From contig NC_056766.1 in NCBI RefSeq assembly GCF_018687715.1, forward strand, positions 24,537,501 to 24,601,500: 64,000 bases of DNA, in the 5' to 3' direction. Both the position numbers and the translations under genes were made by a program. Source of the DNA: Carya illinoinensis. Its lineage: Eukaryota > Streptophyta > Magnoliopsida > Fagales > Juglandaceae. The notes beneath the pieces were generated by a model. That model saw only the letters and a program-made list of their open reading frames with translations, did no database searches and was not told the origin of the DNA. Of the stretch, positions 46,645 through 57,807 are shown one piece after another; position 1 is the first letter of the stretch, and each line of letters starts with the position of its first letter.

Positions 46645-48818
46645 TCTTGTGACAGGACCTGAAGGAGAATCGAGAGCTGACCAACTGGACACAGTCGACT
46701 AACCGATGGTGCGACGTCAATGTTTATATAATAGTTAACTTAAATTACTACTTGTACTATGAAGTTGCATCTCTAGTACTCTTTTGGATCATAGCCATTT
46801 TGGACTAGTGTTTTGATCTTAGTTGTTCAATGGGTCTTTATGTATGAAGTATGTTTTAAGTATTTGGGATATTTTTAGTTTGGTGTAGAGTATATTGCTA
46901 AAGAAAAAATTTATATGCTGCAAATATTGTATAATGCTACATGCATGTTGGGAACAACTCCTACGGGTTTGGGCTGGGCCATTTCAGACTATCTAGAATA
47001 TGTAGAATCAGCCTGATGTTGGGCTTGGGCTAGCTTCTGTGGGCCTCAGGTTCCTGAGAAAAGTCCCCCCCAAGAATAGAAGTTCTTTACTTAACATGTT
47101 TCATAGTTGAATCATATTGACCATAGTCGTGGCATGGGTGGATTTAACATGAAATCATAGCCATATCATAGAAATCTAAAGCATACAATATCACAATAGC
47201 TGAAAACTTCAATATAAACGACATATCAACACAACAACAAGCAAAACTGAAACATAAGCATGTGATTCATGTCATTTTCATCATGGATTTGAAACATATG
47301 ACATCTTCTCATGACATTATACAAGTTGAAGCAATAGATTCATCCAAGCAAAGATATAAAATAACTTTCAAAGATGAGAGCAACATAAAAGATTTACACA
47401 AGCATATACATATGTTAACCAAACTAGGTTGAGTGTATACTTACAAACTTTTCCTTGCTTACAAAGAGTATAATCTTCATGCACTGAAATAGAAGCATAC
47501 TTAACATTAGAGAGATCCTTAATTGAAACATAAACTTGTAAAAATCTAAACTTATATAGGAAAGGTTTCATTTTAATCCCCCCCAACTCTAAAACATTGA
47601 ACATTATGTTCTAAACCTTCAAAGTCGCCTTCCAATACTGAATTTCTCCAAGCTTAACCACTTCATTTATTATCCTTCCTAGACCCATTTTCGACCTCAA
47701 AATATGTTTCCTCAATCATCTTACCTTTGAAAATACATAATTAGTGGAAACCTAAAATCATTCATTGCACTAGGCCTAATGTCATACTTGAAATCACCTT
47801 ACCTGAAATGAAGCACTCAATCTAGCTCTAGGACAAAACTCCAAAGTGTGCTCATCCTTTTGATTCACTCAACATACGACCAAATCAAAGAGAGATCACC
47901 ATCCAAAATGTGTTTGGTCATCAAACCTTAAGAACCAAGACTTTATTTAAGGTATCTTGCTTCCTTTGCACTTTTAACCCATAGAACATCAAAGCATCAA
48001 CTATTTGTAAACATGGTTATGATCAAAATCAGATCCTAGGATATCAACTTCACATAAACCGACATGCATTTTGACAGTTTTGAACTTGTAAAATTCTTAC
48101 ATCTATTTCCTCATAGATCAAAACCAAGCAAATCATTTTCAAGCTTATTCTAAATCCTCAAGCATCACATTATCTATAAAACTCCGATCATGCGGAGGTC
48201 GATCTAAAATCCATATTTAATCATAAAGATACTAACCATGACATATATTATTGACTTTAAATGGCATTATAAACCCTAATATCTCAAGTTTCATACAAGA
48301 ACTTCATCCAACCAACAACATTATTTCAAGCTTATACAAGATCTATATACAGCATGGAAATGATAAAAAAATCCAAGCTTAAACTCATCTAACAACACCA
48401 AATGCCTTTTTGTCATCTGAAACCCATGGCTATCAAAGATACCATAAATCGCTTCTTTGTTTTTAGAGCAAGCTTCTACTAGAACACTAACACAACCTTA
48501 CAACACGTATTAAGAAAATATATGGAGGAAGATTACTCACCAAGTTGAAAATCTTGAAGACAAGGCTTGCTTTGCACTATTCTAACCAACAGCTCTTGGT
48601 TTTCACCATTATAGTGTGTTAAGATCTTGATTCAAATGTAGTGTAGCTATAGCTTTGGGTGTGTACGTGAATAGAGAGGGAAATAAGAGAAGAGTGTGAT
48701 TTTCATGTAAACCCTCAAATTAGAAGATAAATTGGTGTTTTTATACTAAAAATAGACCAAAATTTTTCTTCTTGCTTCGACTTTATTGCCAAGCGGATGA
48801 CCTTAGATTTTGACTATT
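46645..48818. other. Unassigned repeat-like region
   Basis: No coding homology. The part from ~47060 reads more like a minus-strand LTR or leader, with a TATA-like AGTATAAAAACAC on the minus strand near 48740, not far from the minisatellite. I could not set ends or target duplications. The 78-residue minus frame at 47368-47604 has no known feature. Confidence 0.35.
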
Positions 48819-48891
48819 GCATGTTGTACAAGTGGCATATGGCAGGTCTGCATGTTGCACAAGTGGCGTAGCTAGTGCATGTGGGACAAGT
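48819..48891. repeat. Minisatellite, left part (about 28-31 bp units)
   Basis: Units built on GCATGTTGCACAAGTGGC / GCATGTGGGACAAGT. The third unit is cut by the solo LTR at 48892 and continues at 50978. Confidence 0.85.
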
Positions 48892-50184
48892 TGTGAGATC
48901 CCTAATTTTGAGCATTTATTACTATTATTTTTCATTTTATTATTGGCACGTTTATTTCAGTTTATTATTATTATTATTGTTTTGGTTTTTTTATTAGTTG
49001 TTAAGGTTGTGATGTATTTTTTTTTTAGTGTATCTTTTGTTTATTTTATTTGGTCTTTTTGAATTGGGCTTTGGTGTTTGGGTGTGTTTTATTTCTGTTG
49101 GGCTGAAGGTGTATGCATGTGAGGGCCCAGCCCATGTGTTGTGAAGGGGAGTCCAGCCTCCTGCTCTGAACGGTGCCATTTGGGTGATGCTAAGAAACCC
49201 TTAGGGTTTTTTCATCTTTTCTTCCCTCCCCTTTTGTGCGCTGCAACCCTCCTTATTTCCCTTCTCTCCTTTTCTTTTTTCCTATTCTTCTTCCTCCTGC
49301 TGCAGAACCCATGACTTCCCTCCCCTGCATCACTACTTCTCACGACCTACCCAGCCTCGCCATGCATGCATCAAATATGGATCATCCACCCCTGCCTACA
49401 CCACCTCCCACACTCCCCAAGTTGCGAGGTCTACACCCTAATTTTCCCCCCACCCCTCTACGAAACCGAGGCTTTTTCAGTATGGTTGCTGCTCACTGCG
49501 GTTGCGAGCTCCTCGTCATGCTCACAAGCCAATGACTTAGCCACCTTCTCTTGGCCACGCGACCATCCCCGACCCACCACACTCCCTTTTCGGTCATCCC
49601 TAACCCCTCAAATCCACCAACTCGAAAGCTGTAGCCCATCCAAATCCACCAACCCGTGGATTGAAGCACACTCGATCTTCCAGAATGCCTAACTGTGTAG
49701 TAAGTAATCCTTCGATGCAACCCTTGGGTTTTGAAAAACATTTTCACCACTAAAGTTTTTCTGCAGTTTGGTTGGTTTGAGTTTGGCCTTGGGCCCCTGC
49801 AGCATTGGGAAATTAAACCGTGGTTGTGGTTGGTTTTTGGGACAAAAACGGAGGATGGGAATATCGTATGTAGTTTGGTTGTGATCTATGAAAACTGGAT
49901 AGTTGTGACTTGCTGTGGTTTTGTATAATTGCCCATTGAGTGATCTGCCATGTCATTCAATATACTGTTTGCATGCATCCGTGTATTTACCTCTATTAAT
50001 ATTTGTCTTGATTATTTAACTGTGTTGTGTTTTCCCATGTTGTATGAACTTGAAATTGGGTCATATGTGGGGGTTATAACATGTGGGTATGTGTATCTCA
50101 CAACCCCAAGCTGGGATGAGAAATTATCTCGGTGGAGCTCCTTTGGTCACTTGGGAGCATGTAAAATTGAGTGACGTCCCATGG

Positions 50185-50203
50185 GTTGTCATCGAGAGAC
50201 AAC
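50185..50203 (+). other. Conserved LTR stem-loop A, copy 3
   Basis: GTTGTCAT-cga-GAGACAAC: six Watson-Crick pairs plus a T-G pair and one A-A mismatch near the loop. Confidence 0.55.
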
Positions 50204-50604
50204 GAGCTTGGACAAGATGGTAACGCTCTTGTGCCGACTCTGTGGTCCCTTTGCAGGTGGGGGGTTTGATCACTTACGCATCAGGTGCAGAGTTGGGCAT
50301 CGCTTGTTATGAAGTCACACGCACGGTCGTTACCCATAGTGTGACGAAGGGAGCCAAAGTGTGCGAATGGTCCCTAGGGGAGATCATGATGCATACCTTA
50401 ATCAAATAATTACTGGAAATGTGATTTTTGGCATGTGTGGTTAAAATGTGTCTTTTCAAAAAAAGGGGTGAAAAAGGATCTTTGCTTTCCTTCGCTGATA
50501 TGACTGTTAATTATTTTGGTTGTATGAATGTGTGTTTTAAACTCTTGGTTGTTGCTTGTTTGATTACTTGCTGAGATTTCATAATCTCATTGTGGTACTC
50601 TTAC

Positions 50605-50631
50605 CTACTATTCCATCTTATGGAACCGTAG
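50605..50631 (+). other. Conserved LTR stem-loop B, copy 3
   Basis: CTACTATTCCAT-ctt-ATGGAACCGTAG: ten of twelve positions pair. The upper stem sequence differs from copy 1 but still pairs. Confidence 0.6.
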
Positions 50632-50977
50632 ACTTTGACCCAGATGAAGATTATGAATTGAGGGACTAGCTCCACCTAAGGAATGATTGCATTGGAGCTT
50701 GTGTTGTTATTTGTTGTAGGATTTGTTTCCCCCTTTTATTTATTTTATCGGATGACTATATAACCTCTTGGAGGGTAATTGTTTTGTTGTTCCATTTTTA
50801 ACATTTCTGGTACTTAGCTTGACTACCATTTACATCTTGCTGTTGCAATTATTATTGGTGCACACTTTTTGCATGTTGCACACACTAAGCACTTAGCAAT
50901 GTGGTGCGTGACTCGTGTGGTCATCATCCTGGTGTCACGACTCCCATCAAATCACACATGGGGTCGAGGGCACCACA

Positions 50978-51069
50978 CAAGTGGCACTTGTTGATGCATG
51001 TAGGACAAGTGGCGCCTTTGTTGATACAAGTGGGACAAGTGGCACTTGCTAATGCATGTGGGATAAGTG
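50978..51069. repeat. Minisatellite, right part
   Basis: Continues 48891: GCATGTAGGACAAGTGGCGC, CAAGTGGGACAAGTGGCACT and GCATGTGGGATAAGT units of ~28-30 bp. Confidence 0.85.
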
Positions 51070-51848
51070 ATATGGTTTCTTGTTAAAATTCAACTAAGAG
51101 GCTCCTTGGTAGGTTCCTTCATATGGTCAAGATTCAATGTATTTCTAGGGCAAAATTGTCATTTGATAAATCCTAACCCTAGCTCTGAGCCTTGTAGAAT
51201 TGTGCATGCTTGGCAAGTGGCAAGTAGCGTGTAGGATATGGGTGCGTGTTCCCCATACATCCTTCAATCCTTCCTGTAACAACTTGCTCCTTCTTTCTTT
51301 TATAGTTACGAGTCTCATTCTACATGTCGAACCTCAATGGCATGTCTTGAAAGATACCAAGTAGATTTTAAAGCAAGTCCAGTATTTTAAAGCTTAATAT
51401 TTTAAATGTCATGGAAAAAATTATATGTGATATTTCCAGTGTTATCAGACTAAACTTGGTTTTAAATAACACAATTATATTATTTTTGAAGAGCTCCAAA
51501 AATATTATAATCTTGAAGAATTATTTAAATTAAATGAATTTAGTCATTTAAAAATATTACGAGATTTAAAATATGTTGAAAACTCTAAATTAATTTAAAT
51601 GGTTTTATTCTCTTCAAGTGATTAACAAGACTTCATCATTTTAATCAATGATGAAGGAATATTATTTTATGAACTTTAGTTTATAAAATAATATTCTATC
51701 TTAATTCCTCTCAGTGTTTTAAATTAAATAAATGCGTACGCATTTTCAAATCAGTATTTAAATTCACCGTTAGATCGTATTGTAGATTCCAAGATGAAGG
51801 GCTTGGATTATATACCCAAGCCCTTAGCTTTTTCCCTTCACTTTTTCC

Positions 51849-51852
<4 letters not shown>

Positions 51853-51925
<73 letters not shown>
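51853..51925. repeat. (TC)n microsatellite, about 73 bp
   Basis: Near-perfect CT run, in the position of the pyrimidine tract of the other Tekay-type LTRs. Confidence 0.95.
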
Positions 51926-51929
<4 letters not shown>

Positions 51930-52975
51930 CCCCTTCTCCAGCTTGACGGTAGGCCTTCCCTTCTCATGGCCATGCTTCACATCTCTCCAGCCCAAGCCAC
52001 CTCTGCCACCAACATGTTCCCCTCATGCTAGCAAGTCTAGCCCTACCAAAAACTCTCTCTCTTCTCCTCCCTCCAACCAAAATGGGTTTCAAAGCCCATT
52101 TCTCCTCCTTAAGCTGCCATGCATGGCTAGCTGGGCCACCAAACATCTCCACCGGAACCACAAGCTCATGGGCTCCACCTTCATGGCCTCCTTTCCTTGC
52201 AACTCTCTCCCTCTCCGTTGCACCACCACACACACGCACGAAACTCATACGGGTTCTCCACCCACGCCGCCGTACACGGCTACCCAGGCCACCATATAGC
52301 CACCCATGGCCTCCCCTGACCACCACGACCTCCACTAGCTATTCCAGTGCCCAGCCAAGCCCTCTACCTCTCCCACACCCTCTCACTCTCTAATTGGTTT
52401 CCTCACCCATTTGGCTTAGATCCACCACCCTCCAGCCACCGTGCTGCCACCACCTCACCACTAAAACTTCATCGCACCTCCTTCAAGCCTTCTATGGCCA
52501 GCCATCAACCGCCAAGCCTCCCTGTCCATTTCCATGCCATGACACCACCGCCCAAACCCCCTCCACAAACCACCATGCCTCCACCACGTGCCATCTCGGC
52601 ACCACAATGAGGCCACCACTCTAGGACCATGACCAAAGCTTTCCCAATCAGAGTCGCACCCGTAGCCATCTCTAGTAGCCCAAACGGCCACTGTATGCTG
52701 TTTAACCGCCACGTATGACTCTACTGACACCTTTGATTGTGATGGGTAGCAAGCAACGCAAAGGTTATCCCGTCGATGGTATAACCCTCTATCCCTCATT
52801 ATTTATATTAATTGTTAGTTGGTTGATTGGATTATAGACTATGTTGTTGGTATTGTGAAGTTCGCTGTGATGTGTGGCTGTGTAGTGAAGTGTTGGGTGT
52901 AATTGTGTAGTGTTGTGGACTATGCTGTGAAGTATAGATGTGAGGTGTGTGCTGTAGTTGTGGTGTAGTGTGAAG

Positions 52976-53110
52976 AGAGTACATATGGCGTGTGCTCCAT
53001 GTCATGCAACGATGCACCGTATGGTGTGCACTGTGGTAATACGTGATGTAACGAAGGGAGTACACATGGTGTGTACTCCATGTGGTGTAGTGATGCACCG
53101 TATGGCATGT
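52976..53110. repeat. Two ~81-bp tandem units carrying palindromes
   Basis: AGTACA(T/C)ATGG starts recur at 52978 and 53059. The second unit holds a perfect inverted repeat GGAGTACACA-tgg-TGTGTACTCC (53057-53079); the first holds a diverged version. Confidence 0.75.
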
Positions 53111-53314
53111 CACAAAGAAAAGGATGGTTGCATTGTAGAGGACTGTAGAGCATGTTGTGTAGCGCTAGGAACTGTGTAATGTCGTCCCAAAATAGCTGTG
53201 ATGTGGCCTACAGTCCGAGGTGATAGGTGTCGCCTTGTAGTTGACTTATGGCTTAGAGTATGTGTGAAGTGATGGGATAGTGTAAAAGTAGCATAGTGAA
53301 AGCATGACAGGTGT

Positions 53315-54682
53315 TGATTACGCTCAAAGAATAACGCGGTAGTTGTAGTACATATTTGGGGTGTCGATTCCACAGGGAGACAAATTAAAAGAATAGCAAA
53401 AAGAATAAAAAAACTAAAGAAAAATATTAAATAAGTAATGGAGAACAAAGATTAATTTTAAATGTAAATTAAAGCGAAGCAAAATGATTAACGGAAAAAG
53501 TACTCAAATTTGACGAACAGTAGAGCGTCGGGAACTCTTGCACAAATATGGTATTTTAATTATTCTTAATTCATTGGATAACTCAATTGGGAACTCAATT
53601 CTCGAAATTTCCAATCAGAAGGTATATATTTATAAACCAAAATTAAATTAAATGTAACCCTTTGAAAAATCATTCACCACTTTTAAAATATGTAAATTAC
53701 TATCCTTATTGAGAAAATCTAACGACGACAATATACTAAGGGAGCGATATTGCAGCAAAGAACTAAATCAATATAGATAAATAATTTATTCAAATATAAT
53801 CAAAGAACTAATCCATTCAATAGAAAAAATAAGACTGAATCCATAAACAGAATAAATTCTATGATTATTAGGAGAAGAAAACATCAACGATGAATTGAGA
53901 ATAATAAAACAAAAGAGTTTTAGTAATCGAAGATCAAATATATATAAATTAAAAATAAATTAAAAATACCATCTAATCTGCAAGTTCATCCATAGCCCTA
54001 CTTGAGAATTTAGTTACCCATAAATATACTGAACAACAAAAATCTCTAGAGAAAACTGAAGCGAACGATGGCCATGAAGTGATTTTCTACTCTCTTCAAA
54101 TCTGCCTCTAGTGCCTCTCCTCCTCTCCTATTTCATGCTAATGATATGCTTATATCGGGTAGGAAATAAACCCTATTGTCCTCTTAATTTCTGCATAAAG
54201 CAAATCACCTAAATTTTAACACTCATATTGGCAGCCACGTATGCCCTTCAAGATTTCGAATTTGGAAATTCTTATTAGAGACAAAGTTATAGTCCTTTAA
54301 GATAGATTTCTAATGCATCAAGAATCGTATTAATCCGATATGTGAGTAAAAAATTACAGTCAAAAGACTAAAGTATATCTAAACTGTTTCCTAGCAAATT
54401 TCGGACTTGGACTTCTTGTGGTTTCATTTTTTGATTTTCTTTTTCTTTTTCCTTTCTTCCAAATTGCTCTCAAACCCCATGAATGTCCTCATTTGAATTT
54501 TACTGGGCTTGACTTACTCTTTTATAAACTCTAAAACTAAACATAAAAAACTGCTTAGGAGTATCCCAACGTAAATAGAAACTCAATTTAAGAATACACA
54601 TTAATTCCTATAATTTCTATTCACATTTTAGCATTTTAATCTAATAATAGGGTATTTAAAGTGCACTTTTGCACACTCATCA
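53315..54682 (-). repeat. 3' LTR of element 3 (long, 1,368 bp)
   Basis: Plus reading starts TGATTACGCTC and ends GCACACTCATCA before the PPT. It includes GATTCCACAGGGAG (53368), the conserved LTR-end phrase, which the other LTR lacks. Confidence 0.88.
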
Positions 54683-54694
54683 CACCCCCCAACT
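54683..54694 (-). other. Polypurine tract of element 3
   Basis: The minus strand reads AGTTGGGGGGTG directly before the LTR start TGATGAGTG. Confidence 0.85.
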
Positions 54695-54699
54695 TCCTC

Positions 54700-54718
54700 A
54701 TTGCTAGTCCTTAGCAAT
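54700..54718 (-). other. PPT-proximal stem-loop, element 3
   Basis: ATTGCT-agtcctt-AGCAAT: 6-bp perfect stem with a loop like that of elements 1 and 2 (AATCCTTG), although the surrounding sequence has diverged. Confidence 0.7.
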
Positions 54719-55326
54719 TTTCATGTCAAAACGACAAAAGAGACCAAAGAAAATCACACACGAAGGCCACCAAGTCACACTTTCCAGATTCACATATCAA
54801 AACAATCTAAGGAATCCAATAACCCATCAAGATCAATCCACTTATAGCAATTCACATAATGTGTCTGTGTTCTCCAAGCCATAATCATCTTACCACTAAC
54901 CTTGACAAATGCAACATCAAGAATGTCTCAAGCAAAAGGTTCAACTCCATAACTCACGGGTATAATAATGTTTCATGTAAGGGCTCTCTTTATGGAGTTG
55001 ACAATGGATGTACACACACTCTCATGAAAAATTATGCAATTATGTACAAGCAACAAGCAAACATTGATCTTATGATAGGAATACTAACAAACGAGACTTC
55101 CACCAATCTTTCCAACAGCTTACTTAGGATCAGAATGGTCAACATAAAAGGTTGTAACGTGGCTATATGAAAAAAGGATAAAAAGGGATTTTAAAACTTC
55201 TAAGTACATACAAAGGAAATTTTATTAAATATCTCAATAGATCACACTTCTCACTTGAGGTACTCTCCAACTTTTTAGATCATCAAATTATAATGCTTTT
55301 CCTTATTCTTCCTCTTCTCTCTCTCT

Positions 55327-55370
<44 letters not shown>

Positions 55371-56408
55371 TTTGATGGACAAACACATGCCACTTTGGTA
55401 TTCTTTCCATTTCTACTAAACCTTGATTTTTTTTTTTTGAAGCTCACTCAGTTGAAAACTTTGCAACTTGTACTCTTTTCTTTTTCTTTTTTTAATTGAC
55501 AATGATAAAACAAAAGAAGCAAAATACAAATTCCACACTTAGTATACACTTGGAAGTAAAAAGGGTAAGAAAATTAGTGTATAGGTTATACTCCAATGTG
55601 GAGAGGCATGGATGATATGGGCATATGAAAAGAAAAAGCTACATGTGTTTATTGGCTCAAAGTTGGCTACTAGGGGTCTATGATGGAAAGGGATAGCTTG
55701 AAAGGCTCAAATGTTAATCCTAAGTTGACTTTCGTCATATTCCAAGTATATCCACCATCGTACCACGAACCATGTAATGATATTCTCAAAAGAAGTGCCT
55801 AATTCAACAGATCAATAAACGCTTATCACAATTTACTACATTTGTAGACTCTCAATCTTCTCCAAAACTCACATGAATACTTAAGCAAAAGAGTTTTTTA
55901 GCTATATGTGTCAAACCACCATCTTACCACAAAGCTTGGATGAGTGCATTAAGGGTTCTATGAATGTTTAGCAAAAATGATTATGGTGGGTTTGGTGAAT
56001 TCACGAAGATGGCTATGAATGAGAATGAGTACACATGTAAAAATGATGCACGTGTGATGCAAATAAAAAAAAATTGAGACATGAAAATATGCCACGGAAT
56101 TCCAACAAGCATTATAAATACTGAATTTGCACCACCACCCCCCAACTTAAATAAAACATTGTCCTCAATGTTTAAGAACTAAAATTGAATGGGGAGTAAC
56201 TAAAAATGGTAGAATACACCTGATAAGTGACTTGGGTAGCTCGCTAAGAACCAAAGATGGTAACTTGAACTGACAGAATAAAACTAACCTACAAACAAAG
56301 ACAAAGAAAACAATAGTAAACAAAAAGAAAAAGAAAGAAAATAAGAGAAATAAAAATAAATCAAAGCAAAAATAAATAAATAAAGAAACACATACCTGGG
56401 TGGTGTGG
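54719..56408 (-). other. Non-coding 3' internal region of element 3
   Basis: About 1.7 kb with a 36-base T run (55330-55365) after a CT run. No env-like gene. The 103-residue plus frame at 54859-55170 shows no known motif. Confidence 0.65.
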
Positions 56409-57807
56409 TCAAGGTTGATAGACTGGATCCACAAGTGGAATGTCTTCCACTTCCAGAAGTTGCCTACCAATTAATACTTTAAGGTGTTGACCATTTACTT
56501 TAAAGATCTGACCATCCTTAGGATCTTCTATTTTTACCGCCCCGTTTTCAAAAAGATTTTTCACTACAAATGGGTTAGTCCACCTAAACTGAAGTTTTCC
56601 TTGGTGCTTGTGAAATCCAAAATCATATAAGTTATATTCGGTTATTAGATTCAAACCTCTTCCTAAGAATATTTTTATCATGAAACGTCTTCATTTTAAC
56701 TTAGGCGGATGTTTCAATTTAACTCTTGGTGCTTTCATACTTACATGAATATGTTTTCCACCTTTCTTAGTCAACTCCTCAAATTTCTGTTGCCAAGCCT
56801 GTGTGCCATAATCCTGAGTTTCATAAAAAATAGCACAAATATCAATAACATCAGATGAATCATCAATAGTATCAAACTCATAATTCACAAGGGAATATTG
56901 AAGGGGATCAAAATCATGAGTTGTGTGAACTCCCTTGTCTATGAGTGCGTCAATCATGTACGTTTGGTGGCACTCGTCATCTATTGGCTATTTCTCAATA
57001 TGGAAAATGTTAACCTCCATGGTCATGTTTCCAAAAGATAGTTTCATCAACCCATTTCTACAATTTATAAGTGCATTAGCCATAACAAGGAAAGGTCTAC
57101 CTAATATGAGAAGAACCTTAGAGTTAGACATAACAATTGATTGAGTGTCCAAAATTAAGAAATCAACAAGATAATAAAACTTGTCAATTTGGATCAAAAC
57201 ATCCTCAACTATCCCTCTCGGTTTCTTAACTGAACAATCAGCCAATTGAAGCACAACAGAAGTAGGCTTAATTTCACCCAAACCAAGTTGCAAATAAATG
57301 GAATAAGGCATCAAATTAACACTAGCTCCTAAATCTAGCAAGGCTTGTCCAAACTCATGATTCCCAATACTTGGTAGAATCGTTGGACAACCAGGATCCT
57401 TGTACTTAGGAGGAATTCGCTGCTCAATCAGAGCACTAACTTGCTCTGTCAGAAATGTTGTCTTCTTAACATGGTGCTTCCTTTTAACTGTACACAAATC
57501 TTTAAGAACTTTTGCATAAGTGGGAACTTGTTTAATAACATGCAAAAGAGGAAGGTTAATCTTTACCTGCCTAAGGTTCTCCAAGATTTCATTACTAGAA
57601 TCCAAAGTTTGCATACCAGATTTTAAAGCTTGAGGAAATGGTACCTTAACTGGACTCTTGATTACCTTGGCTTCCTTGGGGAACTTGATACTATCAATGC
57701 TTTGTTCCTCTTCAACATCCTCTCGCTTATCAGTTGTTAGGATGTGTAAGAACTTGCCACTTTTTATCACAATGGCATTGACCTCTTTCATATTTTTTTG
57801 TGCCATA
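56409..57807 (-). pseudogene. Protease joined by deletion to the Pol C-terminal tail (element 3)
   Basis: Open from 57806: INLPLLHVIKQVPTYAKVLK, then protease with LLDLGASVNLMPYSIYLQLG (~57350) and RGIVEDVLIQIDKFYY. A TAG at 56988-56990 stands where element relatives suggest Gln. The linker continues to KAPRVKLKHPPKLK (56691), the place where RT begins in elements 1 and 2 ([14 protein letters not shown]). Instead the sequence passes within a few bases to KTFHDKN-like text and LQFRWTNPFVVKNLFENGAV and FKVNGQHLKVL, the stretch that follows integrase in the relatives. RT, RNase H and integrase (roughly 2.5-3 kb) are absent. Confidence 0.9.

Larger units (their letters stand above)
48892..50977 (+). 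mobile_element. Tekay-type solo LTR, 2,086 bp
   Basis: Starts TGTGAGATCCC, ends GAGGGCACCACA, with CAAGT on both sides (48887-48891, 50978-50982). No internal region, so a solo LTR. It shares with 3798-5760 the pyrimidine-rich block (~49200-49320), the GGGATGAG...GGTGGAGCTCCTTTGGTCAC block and both stem-loops, but is clearly a different subfamily. The proline-rich frames at 49236-49692 are compositional. Confidence 0.92.

Noticed and set aside
47791..47801. CA followed by CCTTA as the right end of the 32201 LTR
   Set aside because: After a true end the interrupted integrase text should resume; the following bases show no integrase homology.
49236..49692. Proline-rich open frames
   Set aside because: Same LTR block composition in a TSD-bounded solo LTR; no start context, intron or homology.
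51275..51290. TGTTACAGGAAGG on the minus strand as the start of a minus LTR
   Set aside because: The CTTCC target duplications and the GTTACA end at 62156 explain TGTAACAACTTGC better as a plus-strand unit start.
51943..52624. Several overlapping 76-123 residue frames on both strands
   Set aside because: C-rich LTR block after the (TC)n tract; frames overlap and share no domain.
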